Positions 31,210 through 40,423 are shown, counted from the stretch's first letter. The stretch is DNA of 64,000 nt from Sphingobium sp. YR768 (GCF_900111125.1 NZ_FOGE01000003.1:124001-188000); one strand, 5' to 3'. Numbers and translations: made by a program. The notes: a model not told the origin generated them from the letters alone.

Positions 31210-31935
31210 TCACCAGCAGGCACGCCAGCCGGTCGCGCCCCGTTCCGCCTGATCCAGATGGAAATGGTCGCGATGGGCTGCATTATAATCGGGTGAAAGC
31301 ACGGTCGAGAAAAGACGGCACGCACCGTCGCGCACATCGCGCAGGAAGGCTGCATCCTTCCCCTCGCCCTTCCAGTCCTTGAGCACGCTCACCTGCCGCC
31401 CGTCTTTCAGCACGAAGGCAGCCACATCGATCGCATCGGCAGTGGCATGTTCGCTAAAATCGCCCTGGCTACGGCCGTACATGCGACGACAGCTATAGCT
31501 GCCAAAATGGCGGATGCTGCGCACGGGCTGGCCATAGATTCGCTGGGCGGCGGGCTGCACCACCTGCCATTCCCACAGCTTGAGCGCGGCCACCACCGGA
31601 CAGGAGGGCGCGACCGATGCGGGCGCCAGCGCAATGGCATCGCTATCGGGCTTCAGCCGCACCGCATCGATATAATGGCATTGGTCCGCCCCACCGGGCT
31701 TCATCGCGGTATAGGCGATCCCTGCGCGATCCAGCAGCGCCTTGCAGCCCGCCGCATCACCGGTCAGCGCGGCGAGCTTTCGCCCGGTGAACAGGCCGAC
31801 CGGCTGGGCAAGGTCAAGATCGGTCCAGGGCAGATCCTGCGGCCGCTGCCGCAAAACGGCATAGCCCAGGAACAATAGAAACAGCAGGCCGCCCAGCCAC
31901 AAAAGGCGGCGCAGGGTCAGATGGAATGCACGCAT
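31210..31935 (-). CDS. Extensin-like C-terminal domain protein
   Basis: A 241-residue protein with an uncleaved-looking N-terminal membrane span (residues 10-27) and an extensin-like C-terminal domain. The domain shows the cysteines (DAAGCKALL, DQCHYID, APSCPVV, SYSCRRMYG, GACRLF), the SEHATADAIDVAAF motif and the final AHRDHFHLDQ. The His/Asp arrangement resembles metallopeptidase folds, so a role in cell-wall processing is possible but untested. It begins 3 bp past the Nudix stop, suggesting a shared transcript. Confidence 0.86.
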   Translation of the reverse strand: MRAFHLTLRRLLWLGGLLFLLFLGYAVLRQRPQDLPWTDLDLAQPVGLFTGRKLAALTGDAAGCKALLDRAGIAYTAMKPGGADQCHYIDAVRLKPDSDAIALAPASVAPSCPVVAALKLWEWQVVQPAAQRIYGQPVRSIRHFGSYSCRRMYGRSQGDFSEHATADAIDVAAFVLKDGRQVSVLKDWKGEGKDAAFLRDVRDGACRLFSTVLSPDYNAAHRDHFHLDQAERGATGWRACW

Positions 31936-31938
31936 CCC

Positions 31939-32709
31939 CTAAGCACGCCGGACCTGCCGCAATGGTTCCGATGTGACCGGATATCCCAGATGATCGGGGA
32001 TGCACAAATGCATCTCCCCATCCCGCTCTTCCTTCCAGGGCCGGACCTTTTCAACCGGATAGGCCATGGCCTGCGCCATCAGATCGGCATGGGACGCGCC
32101 AAGCGCCAGCCGCTCCAGATTGCGCCGGGTCGGGAATATCACCTGCCCCTCCCCCGCCGCACAGCGGGCCAGCGTGTCGGCCGCGCTGCTCCAGAAGAGC
32201 CGGACATTCTCCGTACTGTCGACACTGGCCATCTGCCCCTCGGGCGCGCGGGCGATGTAGAAGCGCGTGTCATAGATGCGGCGCGCCTGTTCGAATGGCG
32301 CGGGATGCCAGCGCGCAAAGGGCGTCAACGCATCCAGATCGAGTCGCACCCCATGCCGATCGATCAGATCCCGCAACGGTTTCCCGTCATATAGTCCGTC
32401 GCGCAAGCGCAATATCGTCGCCGCATCGGTCGCCCCGCACAGGGCAATGCCCAATCCCGCTTCCTCGATCGTCTCACGGATCGCGGCAATGCGCGCCGCC
32501 GCTTCATCCGCCTCCAGCCTATGGCCGATCCGCGCCGCCAAATCATGATCCGCCTCGTCCACCGCGCCACCGGGAAAGACCAGTGCGCCAGCGGCAAAGG
32601 CCATGGTCGACGCTCGCTCCATCATCAGCAATTCGGGCATCGCCCCTGCACGATCGCGCACGATAACGACCGTCGCGGCGGGACGGCCCATGTCATCATT
32701 TTCTGTCAT
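31939..32709 (-). CDS. Nudix hydrolase with an expanded Nudix box
   Basis: A 256-residue hydrolase. The box begins FPGGAVDEADHD and ends with the diagnostic RETIEEAGL, but about 20 extra residues separate the two parts, much as in eukaryotic NUDT19-type CoA hydrolases. The nucleotide or CoA substrate is unknown. The ATG at 32709 is preferred to upstream in-frame codons because it starts the family-like MTENDDMGRPAATVVIVRD. It is followed by the extensin-like gene and preceded by tRNA-Ala on the same strand. Confidence 0.86.
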   Translation of the reverse strand: MTENDDMGRPAATVVIVRDRAGAMPELLMMERASTMAFAAGALVFPGGAVDEADHDLAARIGHRLEADEAAARIAAIRETIEEAGLGIALCGATDAATILRLRDGLYDGKPLRDLIDRHGVRLDLDALTPFARWHPAPFEQARRIYDTRFYIARAPEGQMASVDSTENVRLFWSSAADTLARCAAGEGQVIFPTRRNLERLALGASHADLMAQAMAYPVEKVRPWKEERDGEMHLCIPDHLGYPVTSEPLRQVRRA

Positions 32710-32775
32710 GAAGTCCGCTCTAGGCGCTTGGGGCGCTGGCGGTAAAGTCCTTCCGATCAACCTCATGAAGGAGGT

Positions 32776-32851
<76 letters not shown>

Positions 32852-33088
32852 AAAGGTGGGCTGCCTATAGGCGAGCGATTCCCCGCTGGCAACGGTCTTT
32901 TGCGTAAAAAAGCACGGCCAATCCTGATCTCGATCAACTGTCCGGAAAAGCGCGCGACTCCAGCGCGGCAGGCCGGTGTTTCGGCCGGACATTACCCCTG
33001 CGTAACGCCCGGAACGATGCCCCTGCCCGACCATTGATCCCCCATCGGCGCCGACAAGCGCGTCGCTTGAAAATGAAGGAGAAGGACG

Positions 33089-34021
33089 ATGGGATATCAA
33101 GGTGATCGCCGCTATGGCGAGGATCGCTATTCTACCGGCTGGGACCGGGGCGATCGTTTCCGCAGCCAGCGGGATGCGCGCGACGACCGCGGCTATCGCT
33201 ACGGCACGCGCGGCCAGTTTGGCGGGCCGGACTATCGCCGTCCCCCCGCCGACTATGATTATGACGATCGCGGCTTTTTCGACCGCGCGGGCGATGAAAT
33301 CCGCAGCTGGTTCGGCGATGAAGAGGCCGAACGCCGCCGGGAATATGACGAATATTATAATCGCCCCTATGGCGACCCCCGCGATCAGTCGAGCCGGCTG
33401 GGCTATGCATCGGCATCGGGCAAGGATTATCTGCCGGGGCGTGGCTACACCCCCTATACCGGCGAACGCAGCGGCTATGGCAATGAAGATCATGGCTATC
33501 GCGTCCGGGGCTATGGCCCGCAGCAGGATTATGGGGCGCACCATGACAGCAACTATCATGCCTGGCGCCAGCAGCGGATCGACGAGCTGGACCGCGACTA
33601 TGGCGAATATCAGCGCGAAAATCGCGACCGCTTCAACAGTGAGTTCGGCACATGGCGCAACCGCCGGAGCGAACAGCGTCAGGCCATCCAGCAAGTGCAG
33701 GAACATCAGGAAGTCGTCGGCAGCGACGGCGAACATGTCGGCACTGTCGACAAGCTGCGCGGCGACCGCATTATCCTGACCAAGAATGATCAGGATGCCG
33801 GTGGCGTCCATCATTCCATCCCGTCGAGCTGGATCAAGTCTGTCGACGCGACGAAGGTGACGCTGGAAAAGACCGCGAGCCAAGCGCAGGACGCCTGGCG
33901 CACCGAGCGGGAGCAGAATGCGCTGTTCGGCGATCGTGACCAGAACCCGAGCGGTCGCACCGGCGATAGCTATGCCAGCAGCAGCGCCAGCACGGCCTAT
34001 GGCAGCAAGCGCTATCGTTAA
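33089..34021 (+). CDS. DUF2171-type protein with SWFGD motif
   Basis: A 310-residue, highly charged protein rich in Arg, Asp, Tyr and Gly with no membrane segment or signal. The N-terminal 90 residues carry an IRSWFGDEEAERRREYDEYY stretch, the SWFGD motif seen in sphingomonad proteins. The C-terminal 95 or so residues contain a PRC-barrel-like DUF2171 region (EVVGSDGEHVGTVDKLRGDRIIL). No function is established; family members are often stress-linked, which I only infer. An AAGGAGAAGG ribosome site precedes the ATG, and a strong terminator follows. Confidence 0.82.
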   Translation: MGYQGDRRYGEDRYSTGWDRGDRFRSQRDARDDRGYRYGTRGQFGGPDYRRPPADYDYDDRGFFDRAGDEIRSWFGDEEAERRREYDEYYNRPYGDPRDQSSRLGYASASGKDYLPGRGYTPYTGERSGYGNEDHGYRVRGYGPQQDYGAHHDSNYHAWRQQRIDELDRDYGEYQRENRDRFNSEFGTWRNRRSEQRQAIQQVQEHQEVVGSDGEHVGTVDKLRGDRIILTKNDQDAGGVHHSIPSSWIKSVDATKVTLEKTASQAQDAWRTEREQNALFGDRDQNPSGRTGDSYASSSASTAYGSKRYR

Positions 34022-34042
34022 GGCTGCGATCTGAAAAGGAAG

Positions 34043-34071
34043 AAGGCCCGGCTGCCATGTCGGGCCTTTTT
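34043..34071 (+). terminator. Rho-independent terminator of the DUF2171 gene
   Basis: AAGGCCCG (34043-34050) pairs with CGGGCCTT (34061-34068), followed by a run of five T. It lies 22 bp after the stop codon, on the plus strand. Confidence 0.9.
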
Positions 34072-34137
34072 CATGCCGGCTTGTGTCGGCGCGCACGTTC
34101 ATGCCAAAGCGGCGCATCCTTCCCTGCCGAGGCCGCC

Positions 34138-34473
34138 ATGCCGACCATAGCCCTGCTCGTCCTGTCCAACCTGTTCATGACCGTGGCCTGGTACTGGCAT
34201 CTGAAGGGCGGCATGGCCAAACCGCTATTGCTGGTCATCCTGATCAGCTGGGGCATCGCCTTCTTCGAATATTGTCTGGCCGTCCCCGCCAACCGCATCG
34301 GCTATGCGCATGGCTGGAGCGCGGGACAACTCAAGGTCGTGCAGGAAGCGATCGCGCTGATCATCTTCGGCGGTTTCATGGTCATGGTGCTGGGCGAACC
34401 GCTGCACTGGCGCCATCTGGCCGCCTTCGCCTGCATCATTGGCGCCGTAGGTTTCCTTTTCATCGGCCGCTGA
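34138..34473 (+). CDS. DUF486/DMT-family small membrane protein
   Basis: A 111-residue protein of four hydrophobic spans. The N-terminus MPTIALLVLSNLFMTVAWYWHL and later FFEYCLAVPANRIGYAHGWSAGQLK match DUF486, a small relative of drug/metabolite transporters. The substrate is unknown. I set the start at ATG 34138 rather than 34057, since the latter would run back through the terminator of the previous gene. Its 3' end overlaps the convergent pyruvyl transferase gene by 14 bp. Confidence 0.86.
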   Translation: MPTIALLVLSNLFMTVAWYWHLKGGMAKPLLLVILISWGIAFFEYCLAVPANRIGYAHGWSAGQLKVVQEAIALIIFGGFMVMVLGEPLHWRHLAAFACIIGAVGFLFIGR

Positions 34474-35269
34474 TGCCGTAAGGCGCGACTTTCAGTAGCG
34501 GCTCCAGATCAAGATTTGCAAAGGCACGATCGGGCCGGGTGCGGTCATAGGCCGCTGCCGCTTCACCATAGGTCCGGTGGAAATCCAGCGTCAGGCCAAA
34601 GGCGCTGGTAAAATCCTGCCATTTGAACGGCACATTGATCCCGCTGCCGGACCAAAAGGCAAAGGGCGTACCATAGGCGAGCGCCACAATGGCGGCATGC
34701 ATCGCATTGGCCATCACGAAACGGGCCGACGCGATCCCGTCGATAAACGCCTCGCACGCTTCCGCGCTATTGGGGATGGACGGGCGGCGCACCAGATAGT
34801 CCGGGCATCCGTCCAGATCCTGTTCGCCCGGATCCTCATGATGGACATGGGGTATCCATAATATCTTGCCCGATGCCTGCGCATTATGACGCGGCTGATA
34901 GACGCGCGGCAGCAGCAGCGCGCTGTCCCCCAGTGGCGTGTCCCGCGGCAGGCCCAGCGCATCGCGCGACAGCGTGCCGCGTATCCCCAGAAACCGGCAT
35001 TGGCGCTGCAAGTCCGGCGGCAGGCGCTCACCATCCTTCTTGCCGCATCCCCAGAACAGCGCGCGGCCTTCCGGCAAGCCCGCCGCCTGTGCATCCCGCC
35101 GCACGATCTCCAGCCGATTGACGGTGATGACGCTGCCCACCAGATGCTGGACATGGCCGGGATAGAGGCGGTCGCCGATGAACAGCCGCTTGAGGAACAA
35201 CAGGGTCAGCGCATCGCCGAAATTGCCGAGCGCCTTGTCCTGTCGCCAGAAGAAGATATCCTCGCTCAC
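34460..35269 (-). CDS. Polysaccharide pyruvyl transferase family protein
   Basis: A 269-residue protein of the family that adds ketal pyruvate to exopolysaccharide sugars. Family features are the early KALGNFGDALTLLFLKRLF, the FWGCGKKDGE region, the GDSALLLPRVY segment and ARFVMANAMHAAIVALAYG. Sugar specificity cannot be read from it. Its ATG overlaps the upstream glycosyltransferase stop codon (ATGA at 35266-35269), so the two are translationally coupled. Confidence 0.85.
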   Translation of the reverse strand: MSEDIFFWRQDKALGNFGDALTLLFLKRLFIGDRLYPGHVQHLVGSVITVNRLEIVRRDAQAAGLPEGRALFWGCGKKDGERLPPDLQRQCRFLGIRGTLSRDALGLPRDTPLGDSALLLPRVYQPRHNAQASGKILWIPHVHHEDPGEQDLDGCPDYLVRRPSIPNSAEACEAFIDGIASARFVMANAMHAAIVALAYGTPFAFWSGSGINVPFKWQDFTSAFGLTLDFHRTYGEAAAAYDRTRPDRAFANLDLEPLLKVAPYGISGR

Positions 35270-36354
35270 GCGACCACCGCCTCCGCCCGGCCCTGCCCGC
35301 CCAGTTCATCATAAATGGCGCGCAGCCGCTGGCTGATCCGGCGCGGATGGAGCGCGGCAACATGGCGAATCCCCTCCAGCCGCACGGTCCGGCTTTCCTG
35401 CGTCGACAATGTCAGCGCCGCAGAGGTCGCGCGCCGCATGTCCGCCGCATCGCCCTTTACATAGAGGAAGGGGTGCAGCGATGGCGGCAGCAACTGGAGG
35501 AAGGTCGGCACCGCCGGCGCCACCACGATGCCGCCCAGTGTCAGCACCAGCATCGCCACACCGGACGTCAGCACCCGCTCATAGGGCAGGACGACACAGG
35601 CGGCGCCACGCACCATATCCGGCACCTCCTCCGTCGGCACGAAGCCCAGATCCCAGTCGATGTCGGCACGATCGGCGAAGCGATCGCGCAGCGCCTCCCC
35701 TTCCTCGCCCCGCCCGGCAAAGCGCAACCGCGCGCCATGCGCCTTGGTAAAGGCGGGATCGAGCGCCGCGATCATCCCGGCATAGCCCTTTTGCGCGCGC
35801 AATTCGCCGAAACCGAGGACATAGGGCGTCCGGGGCGCTTCCCATCCATGGACAGCCGCCTCCGCCACCGCTTCCGGCTCATACAGCCCGGCATAGGATG
35901 GATGCGGGAGCATGGCGATGCGAGGATCGTCCGGGGAAAGCCCCACCTGATCGCGCAGCAGGTCGATCGCGACCCGGTTATGCACCAATATGCGATGGGC
36001 ATGGGCCGCCAGCGCGCGCCGCACCCGCATATAGGCATCCATATGCGCGCTGCGATGCGGTTTCTCATTATGCACGGTCCAGACCAGCTTGCCGCCATGC
36101 GCCGCGATCAGCGGCAGCTTCTCCTCCAGATTGCCGGCAATCTGGTCATTCTTCTCCGCCGATGCGGTCCGGCGAAGCATATGTTCTTCCCAATGGAAAT
36201 GGATGATCGCCGGCTCGCCATGCTTCACGCAAACCAGCGCATCGCGAATGCTCGCCTGATCCTGATAGATTTTGTCGTAATCGGCGCGGACATCGCGCAA
36301 CAGAAGCTGATTATAAAGGCTGGCCGGCGACACCGGAAACAGAAAAAGCTTCAC
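35266..36354 (-). CDS. Glycosyltransferase for surface polysaccharide
   Basis: A 362-residue glycosyltransferase-like protein of GT-B type, judging by an N-terminal half ending near IIHFHWEEHM and a C-terminal half containing LGFGELRAQKGYAGM and PYERVLTSGVAMLVLTLGG, the usual nucleotide-sugar region. The donor and acceptor sugars are unknown. It starts at a GTG with GGAGG upstream. It is coupled to the pyruvyl transferase gene, so together they may modify an exopolysaccharide or capsule; polymer or export genes are not in this window. Confidence 0.83.
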   Translation of the reverse strand: MKLFLFPVSPASLYNQLLLRDVRADYDKIYQDQASIRDALVCVKHGEPAIIHFHWEEHMLRRTASAEKNDQIAGNLEEKLPLIAAHGGKLVWTVHNEKPHRSAHMDAYMRVRRALAAHAHRILVHNRVAIDLLRDQVGLSPDDPRIAMLPHPSYAGLYEPEAVAEAAVHGWEAPRTPYVLGFGELRAQKGYAGMIAALDPAFTKAHGARLRFAGRGEEGEALRDRFADRADIDWDLGFVPTEEVPDMVRGAACVVLPYERVLTSGVAMLVLTLGGIVVAPAVPTFLQLLPPSLHPFLYVKGDAADMRRATSAALTLSTQESRTVRLEGIRHVAALHPRRISQRLRAIYDELGGQGRAEAVVA

Positions 36355-36426
36355 CCTGCCTCCTCACCCATTTGCTATTTTTATAGGGCAAGCAAAATCT
36401 CGAGTTTCGATTATGTTCCAGGCCGC

Positions 36427-37461
36427 CTAACTGTCCGGCAGCAGCAGGCTCGAATCCCCATAGCTGTAGAAACGATAGCCCGTTTCGATCGCATGGCCAT
36501 AGACCGCCTGCATCTTTTCCGTCCCCATCAACGCACTGACCAGCATGAACAGCGTGGATTTGGGCAGATGGAAATTGGTCATCAGCCCGTCCACCACCCG
36601 GAAACGATAGCCGGGCGTGATGAAGATGCGGGTTTCGTCGGCAAAGGGACGCAGCATGCCATCTTCCCCCGCCGCGCTTTCCAGCAGACGCAGTGACGTG
36701 GTGCCCACCGCGATCAGCCTACCGCCCGCTGCCCGCACCGCATTCAGCCGGTCGGCGGTCGCGGCATCGATCCGCCCCCATTCGGCATGCATGCGATGGT
36801 CGTCCGTATCGTCGGCCTTGACCGGCAGGAAGGTACCCGCGCCGACATGCAGTGTCAGCGTCTCGGTCTGCACGCCGGCGGCCGCGATCGCCGCCATCAG
36901 ATCGGGCGTGAAATGCAGCGCGGCGGTGGGCGCGGCGACGGCGCCATCCTCCCGCGCGAACATGGTCTGATAATCGCTGCGGTCGCGCTCGTCGGTCGGG
37001 CGCTTGCTGGCGATATAGGGCGGCAGCGGCATCCGCCCCGCCCGCTCCAGCAGGATTTCGACCGGCTCATCGCCCTCGAAGTCCAGCGTCACCCCGCCAT
37101 CCTCGTCGCGCGGCCCGGCAATGGCGGTGACGCCCGCGCCGAAATCGATTCGGTCGCCCGCCCGCACCCGCTTGGCATTGCGCAGGAACGCCTGCCACTG
37201 GCGCAGGCCCTGCCGCTTGTGCAGCGTCGCGCCGATCCGCGCTTCGCCCCGCATGCCTTCCAGCTGGGCCGGAATGACCTTCGTATCGTTGAAGACCAGC
37301 ACGTCGCCCGCCCGCAGCAGCGACGGCAGGTCGCTGACGATCCGATCCTGCATCGGATCCGCGCCCGGCACCAGCAGTATCCGTGCGCTGTCCCGCGGGG
37401 ATGCGGGCCGCAATGCGATATTCTCCGGCGGCAGGTCGAAATCGAACAGGTCTACGCGCAT
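36427..37461 (-). CDS. queA: tRNA preQ1(34) S-adenosylmethionine ribosyltransferase-isomerase
   Basis: Transfers and isomerises the ribosyl of SAM to make epoxyqueuosine in tRNA anticodons. The 344-residue product has the typical start [20 protein letters not shown], then [15 protein letters not shown], the [11 protein letters not shown] region and [11 protein letters not shown]. The frame extends to 37509 but the family start at 37461 is clear. The tgt and queC genes are not in the window. Confidence 0.97.
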   Translation of the reverse strand: MRVDLFDFDLPPENIALRPASPRDSARILLVPGADPMQDRIVSDLPSLLRAGDVLVFNDTKVIPAQLEGMRGEARIGATLHKRQGLRQWQAFLRNAKRVRAGDRIDFGAGVTAIAGPRDEDGGVTLDFEGDEPVEILLERAGRMPLPPYIASKRPTDERDRSDYQTMFAREDGAVAAPTAALHFTPDLMAAIAAAGVQTETLTLHVGAGTFLPVKADDTDDHRMHAEWGRIDAATADRLNAVRAAGGRLIAVGTTSLRLLESAAGEDGMLRPFADETRIFITPGYRFRVVDGLMTNFHLPKSTLFMLVSALMGTEKMQAVYGHAIETGYRFYSYGDSSLLLPDS

Positions 37462-37489
37462 GGCTGGGAAAGCTTCATCCAAATAGTTT

Positions 37490-37523
37490 GGCCCCGTCCG
37501 CTTCGGCAAAAGCGACCGGGGCC
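37490..37523 (-). terminator. Hairpin at the 3' end of the cyclophilin gene
   Basis: GGCCCCG (37490-37496) pairs with CGGGGCC (37517-37523), with further pairing of CGCTT to AAGCG inside. No T tract follows on the minus strand, so its activity as a terminator is uncertain. Confidence 0.5.
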
Positions 37524-37551
37524 TTGAAAGTGCAGCAAAAGCCGAACCGGC

Positions 37552-38325
37552 TTATTTCTTCTTCGGCGCAACCTTCTTGGGCGCGCCGACCTTGGGCTTG
37601 GCCGTGTCGATGATCGACACAGGCGGTGCTGGCGGCGGCGGCGGCGCGGCCGTGACTGGCGGCTTGCCGTCGCTCTCGATCGACGCCTGCAAGATCACGG
37701 TCGGGTCGGCCGGCGGCTCACCCTGATGAATCGCGTCGACATATTGCATCCCTTCGATAACGCGACCGAAGACGGTATATTTCTTGTCGAGCTGCATGCG
37801 CGGCAGCAGCACGATGAAGAACTGGCTGTTGGCGCTGTCCTCGCTCTGGGCGCGCGCCATCGAAACGGTGCCGCGCAGATGGGGCATCACGTTGAATTCG
37901 GCCTTCAGATCGGGCAGCTGCGAACCGCCGGTGCCGTCGCCCTTGGGATCGCCGCCCTGCGCCATGAAGCCGGGAATGACGCGGTGGAATTTCAGGCCAT
38001 TGTAAAAGCCCTGCCGCGTCAGTTCCTTGATCCGCTCGACATGGTTCGGCGCGATGTCGGGGCGCAACTGGATGCGCACGCGCCCGCCGCTCGACAGGTC
38101 CAGATCCCAGATATTCTGCGGATCGGCCGGCACGGTCGCGGGAGGCAGCTTGACCACGGTTTCGGTGCCCAGCGACTTGGCATTGTCCTGCGCGCGCACG
38201 GCCGCTTCGGCCTTCTTCATCTCTTCGGCATTGCCGCCGCCACCGCCGCCCTGGGCGAAAGCCACACCGGACGCGGTGAGGGCGAAGCCGATCGCCACGG
38301 TCTTGAGCGCGCTAGTGAAACGCAT
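37552..38325 (-). CDS. Periplasmic cyclophilin-type peptidyl-prolyl isomerase
   Basis: A 257-residue cyclophilin with a signal peptide ending VAFAQ. Its catalytic-domain residues are visible in FYNGLKFHRVIPGFMAQGGDP, SMARAQSEDSANSQFFI and KYTVFGRVIEGMQ. A Pro-rich, Lys-rich C-terminal tail ends KVAPKKK, unusual for the family and of unknown function. The ATG at 38325 has an AGGAAAG element upstream; the longer frame to 38367 is not used. It is upstream of queA. Confidence 0.93.
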   Translation of the reverse strand: MRFTSALKTVAIGFALTASGVAFAQGGGGGGNAEEMKKAEAAVRAQDNAKSLGTETVVKLPPATVPADPQNIWDLDLSSGGRVRIQLRPDIAPNHVERIKELTRQGFYNGLKFHRVIPGFMAQGGDPKGDGTGGSQLPDLKAEFNVMPHLRGTVSMARAQSEDSANSQFFIVLLPRMQLDKKYTVFGRVIEGMQYVDAIHQGEPPADPTVILQASIESDGKPPVTAAPPPPPAPPVSIIDTAKPKVGAPKKVAPKKK

Positions 38326-38431
38326 GAATAACGCTTTCCTTAAACAAATTTGCCCGGTGGGTCGCACCGCCCTGATAGCGCGCTGATCGGGATTGGCAAC
38401 TGAACGCAGGCTGAAACGAGGCTATCCTCTG

Positions 38432-38574
38432 CAAAATGCGCGGAAGAGAGCATTTTGAATGCCGCACCGGCCTTCCAACGAGTCACGTGCCTCGTTGGAA
38501 CCCACACCCGGCCACCCACAGTGTATCCTGATTGGGCGGTCGGGTGGGGGCCGGTGCGGTTCTCCAACAAAGAC
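38432..38574. repeat. Multi-hairpin repeat (family F, copy 1) after coaD
   Basis: From left: AAAATGC/GCATTTT (38433-38456), then CCGCACCGGCC (38462-38472) pairing with GGCCGGTGCGG (38549-38559). Within that lie TTCCAACGAG/CTCGTTGGAA (38473-38500) and CCCACACCCGGCCACCC (38501-38517) facing 38534-38550. Read on the minus strand the element begins immediately after the coaD stop codon (TGAGTC). Related copies lie at 41042-41146 and 53028-53096. Confidence 0.75.
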
Positions 38575-39084
38575 TCAGCCGCCCTTGCGACCAATCTCGT
38601 CCACCCGCGCCACCACTTCGTCGCGCACCGCGGGACTAACGAACTTGTGGATCGGACCGCCATAAAGCGCGATTTCCTTGACCAGACGCGATGCGATCGG
38701 CTGAAGCGACACGTCCGCCATCAGGAAGACCGTTTCGACCCGACCGTTGATCTGCTGGTTCATGCCCGCCATCTGATATTCATATTCGAAGTCGGCGACC
38801 GCGCGCAGCCCGCGGATGATCACGCTGGCGCCCTGCGATTCGGCAAAGTCCATCAGCAGCGAATTGAAGCCGGTGACGATGATCTCCGTATCGATCCCCG
38901 CGCACTCGCGCCGCACCATCTCCAGCCGCTCTTCGTCGGAGAACATGGGCGACTTGCTGATATTGGTCGTGACGCCGATCACCAGCTTGTCGACCAGCTT
39001 TGCGCCGCGCCGGATGATGTCCATATGCCCCAGGGTGACGGGGTCGAACGTGCCGGGATAGACGCCGATACGCTGCTTGCTCAT
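38575..39084 (-). CDS. coaD: Phosphopantetheine adenylyltransferase
   Basis: Penultimate step of coenzyme A synthesis: adenylates 4'-phosphopantetheine. The 169-residue hexameric enzyme shows the nucleotidyltransferase motif GTFDPVTLGHMDII near the N-terminus and RGLRAVADFEYEYQMA. It lies 4 bp from the prenyl synthase stop codon, and its stop codon is at the edge of repeat family F. Confidence 0.97.
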   Translation of the reverse strand: MSKQRIGVYPGTFDPVTLGHMDIIRRGAKLVDKLVIGVTTNISKSPMFSDEERLEMVRRECAGIDTEIIVTGFNSLLMDFAESQGASVIIRGLRAVADFEYEYQMAGMNQQINGRVETVFLMADVSLQPIASRLVKEIALYGGPIHKFVSPAVRDEVVARVDEIGRKGG

Positions 39085-39088
39085 GGGC

Positions 39089-40012
39089 TTAGCGATCCCT
39101 TTCCACGATATAGTCGGCTATGGCGCGCAACAGATCCGCTTCCGCGCCATAGCCATGAAGATGTGCCTTCGCCTGTGCGACCAGCATGTGCGCCCGGTCC
39201 CGCGCGGGCTCCACGCCCAGCAGCGAGACGAAAGTCTCCTTGCCCGCCGCCGCATCCTTGCCCAGCGCCTTGCCGGCCAGCGCAGCATCGCCCTCGACAT
39301 CCAGCAGGTCGTCGGCAATCTGGAAGGCTAGGCCGATGTCGCGAGCATAGCCGTGCAGGCGCGTGCGCGCCTCATGCGGCAGGCGCGCCATGATCGCGGC
39401 GGCCTCCACACAGAAGGCGATCAACGCCCCGGTCTTGAGATTTTGCAGGCGCGTCACGGTAGCCAGGTCGAAGCGGGCCTTTTCCGCTTCCAGATCCATC
39501 ATCTGCCCGCCCGCCATGCCGGCCGGGCCGCTGGAGATTGCCAGCCCCTTCACCAGTTCCACGCGCACGAACGGATCGGGATGGGTTTCCTCGTCCGCCA
39601 ATATCTCGAACGCCAGATCATGGAGACAATCGCCAGCCAGAATCGCCGTTGCCTCGTCAAAGGCCTTGTGCACCGTCGGCTTGCCCCGGCGCATATCATC
39701 ATCGTCCATCGCCGGCAGATCATCATGGATCAGCGAATAGACATGGATGCACTCGATCGCGAGGCCGACACGCAGGGCCGAGTCGCGGGAGATATTGAAC
39801 AGGTCGCTCGCCGCGCGGACCAGCAACGGGCGGAGCCGCTTGCCCCCGCCGATCGCAGCATGGCGCATCGCTTCATAGAGGCGCGCCCGGGCATCGTCCG
39901 GCACCGCCAGCAGCCGGTCGAATGCGACATCGATATCCGCTGCCACGCCGGCCGCGCCAGCCTTGACCAGATCGCCTGCGGAGGCGCTCCCTCCCCCGGC
40001 CATGATGCTCAA
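39089..40012 (-). CDS. ispA: Polyprenyl (farnesyl/geranyl) diphosphate synthase
   Basis: Condenses isopentenyl diphosphate units to short-chain prenyl diphosphate. The 307-residue enzyme has the first aspartate-rich motif HDDLPAMDDDDMRRG and the second FQIADDLLD, with GGKRLRPLLV near the N-terminus. The chain length is most likely C15, since the position next to xseB is typical of ispA, but this is inferred. Its ATG overlaps the xseB stop codon (ATGA at 40009-40012). Confidence 0.93.
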   Translation of the reverse strand: MSIMAGGGSASAGDLVKAGAAGVAADIDVAFDRLLAVPDDARARLYEAMRHAAIGGGKRLRPLLVRAASDLFNISRDSALRVGLAIECIHVYSLIHDDLPAMDDDDMRRGKPTVHKAFDEATAILAGDCLHDLAFEILADEETHPDPFVRVELVKGLAISSGPAGMAGGQMMDLEAEKARFDLATVTRLQNLKTGALIAFCVEAAAIMARLPHEARTRLHGYARDIGLAFQIADDLLDVEGDAALAGKALGKDAAAGKETFVSLLGVEPARDRAHMLVAQAKAHLHGYGAEADLLRAIADYIVERDR

Positions 40013-40263
40013 TCCGCGCCGAATGCTTGTGTGCCGGTGACCGCGCCATTGGCGTCCACCGTCAGCTTTGCGATCCGCGCTTCAGCCGCCTGCAACCGCT
40101 CGGCACAGCGCTTCCGCAGTTCCTCGCCCTTCGCATAGAGCGAGATCGACTCGTCGAGCGGCACGTCGCCGCTTTCCAGACGACGGACGATCTGTTCCAG
40201 GGCGCGCAGCGCATCCTCGAAAGAGAGGGTCGCAAGATCGGGGGTCGAAGGTTCCTCAGCCAT
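40009..40263 (-). CDS. xseB: Exodeoxyribonuclease VII small subunit
   Basis: Small subunit of the single-strand-specific exonuclease. The 84-residue product contains LSFEDALRALEQIVRRLESGDVPLDESISLYAKGEELRKRC, the family's helical core. It is coupled to the prenyl synthase by overlap, the usual xseB-ispA order. The large subunit xseA is not in this window. Confidence 0.94.
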   Translation of the reverse strand: MAEEPSTPDLATLSFEDALRALEQIVRRLESGDVPLDESISLYAKGEELRKRCAERLQAAEARIAKLTVDANGAVTGTQAFGAD

Positions 40264-40423
40264 GTCCCTGCATTGGCCGCCGCCACGCCCACGGTCAAGC
40301 CCGTGCCCGCCATTTATGCCCTGCTGTCATCGAACCGTCATGACGTCATATCAGGGGCGATAGCGGGTCTGCCGTCATTTTGCGTTGACGCACCATGTTG
40401 CACATGCACATAAAAGGATCACC

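Noticed and set aside
29601..31355. 584-residue minus-strand frame opposite trpE
   Set aside because: Antisense shadow of trpE.
32980..33088. A general-stress (EcfG-type) promoter before the DUF2171 gene
   Set aside because: A GGAAC element is present, but no CGTT lies at the expected distance.
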